From Phoebastria nigripes (taxonomy: Eukaryota > Chordata > Aves > Procellariiformes > Diomedeidae), in NCBI GenBank assembly GCA_035582835.1, contig JAYKAV010002109.1, positions 1,992,857-2,056,856 of the forward strand: a stretch of DNA of 64,000 nucleotides, given 5' to 3'. A program made the translations under genes and the position numbers. Below are positions 58,391 through 64,000 of the stretch, piece after piece. The notes below the pieces were generated by a model. It did not search any database and was not told where the DNA came from. It was given only the letters and a program-made list of their open reading frames with translations. Each line of letters begins with the position of its first letter. The stretch's first letter is position 1.

Positions 58391-60147
58391 ACACCTTTGT
58401 AATGGCTACCATTTATTTCTTCACTGCGTGATAAACATACCATCACCTTTCTCACCAAGAGAACGTGGCATTTTTTCAGCGTGCTGGCATCGCCGCGTGA
58501 TGGAAAAGCGCCAGCGGTATGCCCTAGGGTGGGCTTCCCTCGCAGGCACTGCCAGCATCCGAACCCGCAGCCAGTCCGCAGCACCGGGTCTGCTCTTTCT
58601 CTCCCGTCCTCTTCCCCACACTTACAGACCCCTCGGGGGCTTTTTTCTTTTTTTTTTTTTTTGAGCGTTGGATGCTTGTAAAGATTATGCCCTACACACC
58701 TATTTTTCTGATGAAAGCTTTCGTGATGCATAAGGGGCATTATCATAACCAATAAATAATAGCACATACACTTCTTTATACTAGCAGCCAGTTTTAAAAC
58801 AATGCCTGGCATCTGTGTGTAAACATGCAGACACCAGAAATATATGCACAGGGTTTGAAAAACCATGTGTTTCTCAGTCCTCCCTTATTCAGCAGTAACA
58901 GTACATCTACTCACTGGCTGCCTCAAAAGTTCGCCGAGGACGGGACTCAGAGACATCCATTGCACTAACACCGGAATAGAGAGTCAGGATTTTCCAGTTT
59001 CAGCACAAAGAAAAACAGAGTCGGGTACAGAGGGTAAAACTGAGCTGAGCATGGGGGAATTTTGAATCCTTTATGTATCAATTCAGGATTTAGGCACAGC
59101 TTCAAAATTTTTTTTTTTTTTTTTGAAAGAATGAGAAGTTGGGTGATAAATATCATAATAAAAAAAAGTTATTTGAAAAGTTACTATCCCAGGTACAAGG
59201 GAAGCTGTATGAAAACTTAGGGTAGTCAGAGGAATGCAAGGAAGTTGCAGACCTGAGGCAGACAGACACACACCAGTTTGTCAGGTATGCCCTAACCCTC
59301 AAATTAATTGATTCTGCAGAAGATGGATGCTGAAATACCTCCAAGGTTTGGAATCCAGGCTGCCTTGGGAAGCCTATTTAAAACTACAGCTGTGATTAAA
59401 AAGATTGTTTGAATGTAAATCCCTGCGAAGACAATATAAAGAGAAAAAAATAATATAAACAATATTGTATGTTTATATTGATGCTAATATTTCACTCCAC
59501 ATACTAGTAAGCTTTAAGACAATCCATCATAAAGCCGAGCTGGGGTGATGGTTGTAAGTGCTGTTTGCCGACACGGAGCAGGGGCTGGTTTTAATAAAGG
59601 ATGTAATACGTGACATGTTAACAGGGAGTCATTTGTGCACCGTATATTGGTTACTCCTTTCCTGTCATTTTGAATTATGTCTCAATATATCTTACTTGTT
59701 AAAGTAACTAACTACCAGCAAACAAAAAGTTACTATAATCCGGGAAAAATAACAAAAAATGATTGAGAGATAAGGTACTCCAAAATACATTTTCTTTGCA
59801 AGATACCAGCTATATGTTCAACTTGGAAATATAGTTGCAGCGCTAAACAGAAAATCTTTGGATGTGCCTGCTCTCACTCCCCACCTCCTCCCACCCCTGG
59901 CAGGGAAATTACACACTCGTCTCATTGAATATGAGCATAATTTTTTGTGTGTGTGTGAATAATGTCTAATGTTTATTTCCCACCCCACTGTACCGGTGTT
60001 TATGCAGAAAGGCTGCATGCAGCCAGAAGTGTTTGAAGAGTTGCAGGAACATTTTGTATTGCTGTTTGAATTCTGCCACGTTCTTACAGGTACGGGAAAT
60101 CTTCCTGACAGTTGCTAATTATTTTGGACATTATTTTTTTATTTCAG
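58391..60147. other. Non-coding stretch, no gene recognised
   Basis: A CpG-containing GC-rich segment at 58470-58640 makes three or more frames open at once (58387-58866 minus, 58428-58664 plus, 58481-58681 plus). T runs lie at 58648-58662 and 59108-59124 and a GT run near 59947-59957. None of the frames has a family motif. No RNA gene was seen. Confidence 0.48.
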
Positions 60148-60322
60148 AATGGCAAGATAATGAAGAAACAGGAAACTCTGCAAATTTATTTGAAATCAGT
60201 GGTTATTTGTGCCTTTTGTCCATTAGGGAGATTACCAGCAGCATTTATGCCACAACTGCTAAGGAATTATCACTTTAATCAGTTCTTGAGAGACAAATTC
60301 AGAGCGACAGCTTCACTCTGAG
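60148..60322 (+). other. Candidate 175-bp exon, unrecognised
   Basis: A long T-rich acceptor (TTTTTTTATTTCAG ending at 60147) and a donor GTACGTTG from 60323 enclose 175 bases. The first frame is open for 57 codons, beginning NGKIMKKQETLQIYLK, and ends in TGA just before the donor. The protein is not recognisable. It could be a non-coding RNA exon paired with the segment at 61311-61370, but no transcript evidence is available. Confidence 0.2.
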
Positions 60323-61310
60323 GTACGTTGAAAGTGTCTAGCATAGAGTAAGAGTCACCAATGCCTAAGATAAATGCAGCAGCCTCAGTGGCAAATATAT
60401 TCCATAATCTTAAACTGTTTTTAAAAGCAAGGCTGAATGAGCAAGAAGGTAATTTTAAAGCAAAAGCTGGTAGCCCAGGAGCTAATAATTAACTGCTGTA
60501 CAAAGGTGATCTGGATCAACTCATCTGTAAATCCTGTAACTTTTAGTAAGAGAAGAGTTGTTATAAATGACAAATTATGCCAAGCTGCATATACCTTCTA
60601 CTTGACGATAACCCCAGCAATTAACACTCCACAGTAAATACTAGGATGATATCTTTGATTTAGCATGCAATTTAACACAATATACATCATTAGCTTTGTG
60701 AGCTTTTGCCAAATTAATTAGCCATTAGGAAGCACAAATAAGTACATTCAAGTAATAATAAATATAAATATGTGCATTTGTATATAATGCATATAGATAT
60801 GTATTATTTATACAAACATTCTTACAGTACATACATCTTTGAGGAATGGGGCGGAAGATCACACAAGGAAAATCTTGCTCCTAGCTTGTTAAAATCTCAA
60901 AGTTTCACTGAAAATGTGAATATTATTGATTTGTAGGTATACTGAATTATACTGTTCAATATGTCATCCAAAACCACAATACTAGAAAGCTGGTTGCCTT
61001 TATAGATACAGTTAGGTTGGAATCTGATAAAAAACTGCAGAAAACGTGAACTTAGTTCTGATATTTCACATCTCAGCAACTACAAACCTGAAGATTGATT
61101 TGCAAAATCCAGATTGCAATCTATGCCTTGGCTGCTGCTGTAAATTAGGGGTTTTCTAATACTAGCTAGCAAAAGCAGTTGATATTTCTCAGCTGCATTA
61201 CTGATCACTATTTGTTGAAATTTTGTAGAGGGAGGAGGAAAACTGCTTGTTTTTTCTTGTACCATGAGAGACTGAGGGGGAAAAAAAAAAAATATATTTT
61301 TCTCTTGCAG
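60323..61310. other. AT-rich stretch, nothing recognised
   Basis: Very AT-rich sequence with irregular ATATAAAT/GTATATAATGCATATAG strings at 60750-60830 and an A run near 61281-61292. Short frames only. If the flanking candidate exons are real, this would be their intron. Confidence 0.45.
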
Positions 61311-61370
61311 TTTTCTGAGCGCTGCCTGATGAATTACCTAGGAGGCATACTTTCCTTTTCTTACCCAAGG
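61311..61370 (+). other. Candidate 60-bp exon, unrecognised
   Basis: An excellent acceptor (ATATTTTTCTCTTGCAG ending at 61310) and a donor GTGAGG from 61371 enclose exactly 60 bases, open in frame one (FSERCLMNYLGGILSFSYPR). The length is divisible by three. No family recognised. Together with 60148-60322 it is the only place where two well-bounded candidates on one strand lie within 1.3 kb. Confidence 0.22.
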
Positions 61371-64000
61371 GTGAGGTTTTGGGGTTTTTTTTATTACTTA
61401 TATTTGCAATACTATTATCAGTTGAACTTCTGAGTACTTNTGCAACTAAGATAAGCACCTACGTATCTTCCTGCAAGTTTGCTCCCTGTTAACAATTTCC
61501 CCTAAGTGAAAACTTAGCAGGTTCCAGAGAAACAAACCAAACCAAAAGGGGAAAAGTTTAAAAAACTGCATAAATCCAGGTAGACTTTTCTAGCAAGTCA
61601 GTCAACCTCCAGTTTCTTTGTAGCTGACCCAGCAAAGCTTGGGAGAGGAGAGCTCACCTACAGACCGACACAGCAAGGTGCTTCCCCACGCTGCTGAGCA
61701 CTTGCCAACAGCCGACGACTGTGTTAAACGATGAAATAATTTAACTAATGCTTCCCAGAATGAGGTATCCTGAAAGTTAGAGAAACCTGACTTACGCAAA
61801 CAGCCACCTGAGCAATATTGGGCTCTTCCATCACTTTCTTGCTAAAGTCCCTATCATGCATCTAGAAGTCCCTTGTCCTTAGGAAGACTATTTTGGGTTG
61901 AATTAACCTTGCTGGTAGTGAACACCTCTGTAGGAGACATGGGAAAACACCTGAATTTAACACCCNCTCAGCCTCCCTAAATTGAACAGGGGTGTTACAA
62001 CAGAGAGACGAGTTCTACGTAGCAAGTAGGAGACAGTATTTCCTCTGGCTCTTCTGCTCACCTTCTGCACACATAGAGGCTAAAAATCAAAGGCAGAGAT
62101 AAGCTGGGTTTTTTTATTTTTATCAGAATTTGAGCAGGACAATGAAATACAGAAGTAGTGATGTGACCCTCATCCCCTACAACCACTATCGCAAACCGTG
62201 AGCAGTCAGTCACCCAGCCATTTATATTTTATGCCATTTTAAGTCTGGCCTCTCATGTATTTTTGCACTCTAACATCTGATTTCCCAGCACATGACATCA
62301 GCAAGAAGTGGCATAGATAAGTATCTTCCACCAAAACATACTTCAGCGACCTAAATTACATATTCAGCAATGCGAACGTTGCGAGTCCTAAATCTCACAG
62401 CCACCTCCCCGGGATCAAAGGCTGCTTCTGCTACGGCAGCACTTTTTGGATGAGGAGCCATTCCTGCCTGAGCTCAGACTCTCTCCTCCGCTTCCCAAGA
62501 TCAGCCATAGCAGTGTAATCGAAAACGCAGTGCAGAAACAAGTTACGCAGAAGCCATTAATTAATGCAGGTTACAAGCCAACTTTGGATGTTTCTTTGTG
62601 CAAGAGTAATGCAAACATCAGGGCATTATGTTCCTTCCCTAGGTTGCTGCTTTTAGAACTGTCATTAAATCATAAAACATACTTTTGTATATGTATTTAT
62701 GTATAAATTCATTCCTGATTTGTCTGCACCTATACTGCTCACTTCAAAATGTGCAGCATGTTATTACAGTTAATCACTTCATTATTAGCTAGCGTTGGGT
62801 TTTTCTCCTTTCAAGTCTGAAGAGGTAATGCATTAAAAGTAACATTTTCAATGNACGTGAAAGACTTAAGCTCCCAGCCTCCATTGACATCTCTTTGTTA
62901 TTAAGCTACTAAATTTATCCAACAGGATTTACTTTAAACAGCTTGGATATGATCCTTAGCCACTTTTGCAACAACCCAGTGATCAGGAAGGTTTGGACAC
63001 ATTTAGGGCTGCCACCAACCGAGTCACCGGGTTTCTCGCAGCTGCACCACACCAGCAGTATAGAAGCAGGCTCAGAGTTATGTTGTTGAATTCCCCCTTC
63101 CCTGCTGATGGGGTTGGTGGATGCCCCAGGAGACAAGGCTTCAGGCTGACCAAGTGGCTGTTTTCAAACCCAGGTCTACAGCCTCCTTGGGCCACCAGGC
63201 CAGTAAAACAGACCAAGGGACACTGGTCTCTCCCAACTGTAGGTTATAGACTGGTACCCTGTATTAAAGTACTAGGCACAGCCCATGCGTTTTTCCTTTT
63301 GCATAGGCATGACACACAGTTGCAGACCCCTGTTTCATCCCACCTCAGACAGCCTCCCTGTCCTTTGCTTGACCAAACACCTCATGTGTGCATTTACAGC
63401 TGTGTAAAGTCACTTCAGAAGTGGTAAAAGCTAAATACTGGCAGATTGACCATCTAACAGCCAACGTTCTACCCACAGGCTCAGGGCAAAAGCCTTGACA
63501 AGGAAACTAGATAGAGTACAATTTAGGTTTTATTTTTATTTTCTTGAACATTTGTTTTTAAGATCTTTGTTTCCTTGCATGTTTCATCGTGGTTTTATCT
63601 TGCAGGGAAACGTTTGCTTGCTTGGGAAGTCTCCCATACTTCTGCTCAGCCCAGAAACCCAAATACTCTCCCCTCTCCGCCCCCCCCCCCCCAAATCTGC
63701 AGTAATTAATTACATAGTTAAAACGCAACTGCCACTCCTTTGCTGGAAACAATCAGCGATTTCTGCTACCCAGTGCTACTCATATGCATTACTTCAATGC
63801 CAAAAGCTCAAACCTATTCTTGGCTGGGAATCGGCTTGCCGGGGGAAGCGCCGGTCCCTGCAGCATACCGTGCCTCCCTGCCAAAGTAATTGGGGCCAGG
63901 CAGGGAGTACCCAGGCACTTGGAAGCCTGGGTCTGCACATACCACTGGAAATAGGAAATAAAATGTTGCAGCCATTAGTGAGTTGTCATTAATTGTTCTC
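61371..64000. other. Non-coding stretch to window end, no gene recognised
   Basis: Unique sequence of mixed composition. The frames at 62966-63427 (153 codons) and 63495-63992 (165 codons, the longest in the window) show no conserved domain, the second being read across a 13-nt C run at 63680-63692. A TAATTAATTA homeodomain-like string lies near 63703. No repeat family was assigned. Confidence 0.48.
63680..63692. repeat. Poly-C tract, 13 nt
   Basis: An uninterrupted run of 13 C within a CT-rich segment. Confidence 0.88.

Noticed and set aside
58387..58866. 159-codon minus-strand frame
   Set aside because: It lies across a GC-rich patch and a T-run, and two plus-strand frames are open over the same bases. 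Composition explains it.
62966..63427. 153-codon plus-strand frame
   Set aside because: Two minus-strand frames overlap it and no protein family is recognisable.
63495..63992. Longest open frame, 165 codons, plus strand
   Set aside because: It crosses a poly-C run, shows no domain or family signature, and no splice structure or promoter supports it.
1..64000. CRISPR arrays, rRNA, tRNA, operons or prophage
   Set aside because: No regular repeat-spacer pattern, no tRNA-like B box with a cloverleaf, no rRNA segments and no dense coding were seen. The window is vertebrate, not bacterial.
1..64000. Endogenous retrovirus or LTR element
   Set aside because: No LTR pair, primer-binding site or retroviral protein frame was recognised.

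Overview
The window looks like a gene-poor stretch of a bird nuclear genome. The best evidence is a CR1 LINE 3' end at about 1961-2137, on the minus strand, with the typical avian tail. Interspersed repeats are otherwise sparse: a few very old MIR-like and amniote-repeat fragments, A/T homopolymers and short microsatellites. The base composition is AT-rich and broken by small CpG-rich patches. No long coding region, tRNA, rRNA, CRISPR array, bacterial-style operon or viral element was recognised. Open frames are short (at most 165 codons), lie mostly in GC-rich patches or repeats, and often overlap one another in several frames. Single N bases are scattered throughout, about 48 in all.

Layout. 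0-9 kb: AT-rich sequence with the CR1, an octamer pair near 3.1 kb, CpG-rich patches near 4.4 and 6.0 kb and a MIR-like scrap near 5.3 kb. 9-10 kb: an enhancer-like block. 10.9 kb: a strong G-quadruplex candidate. 11-24 kb: unique sequence with several well-formed splice-site pairs (best at 19.2 kb), a 51-nt alternating pyrimidine-purine tract at 20.3 kb and an unrecognised minus-strand open frame at 22.4-22.8 kb. 24.4-24.7 kb: an exact 57-bp tandem duplication running into a long homopurine tract. 27-30 kb and 37.5-40.7 kb: clusters of AT-rich, repeat-free, homeodomain-motif-rich blocks that look like conserved non-coding elements; the second is the densest. 45-46 kb: an AT-rich direct and inverted repeat, then a TATA-like box followed by a CpG-rich patch. 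50.6-51.4 kb: a near-perfect hairpin followed by another enhancer-like block. 54.3-54.7 kb: two MIR-like fragments. 57-58.4 kb: a polypyrimidine tract and an enhancer-like block. 60-61.4 kb: two more splice-bounded candidate exons.

Interpretation. The simplest reading is an intergenic gene desert, or the inside of a very large intron, near a developmental regulator whose coding exons lie outside the window. The enhancer-like blocks are inferred from composition and motif content only, since conservation could not be tested here. The candidate exons may belong to a long non-coding RNA or may be chance splice-site pairs. I found no new biological system that the sequence alone can support.
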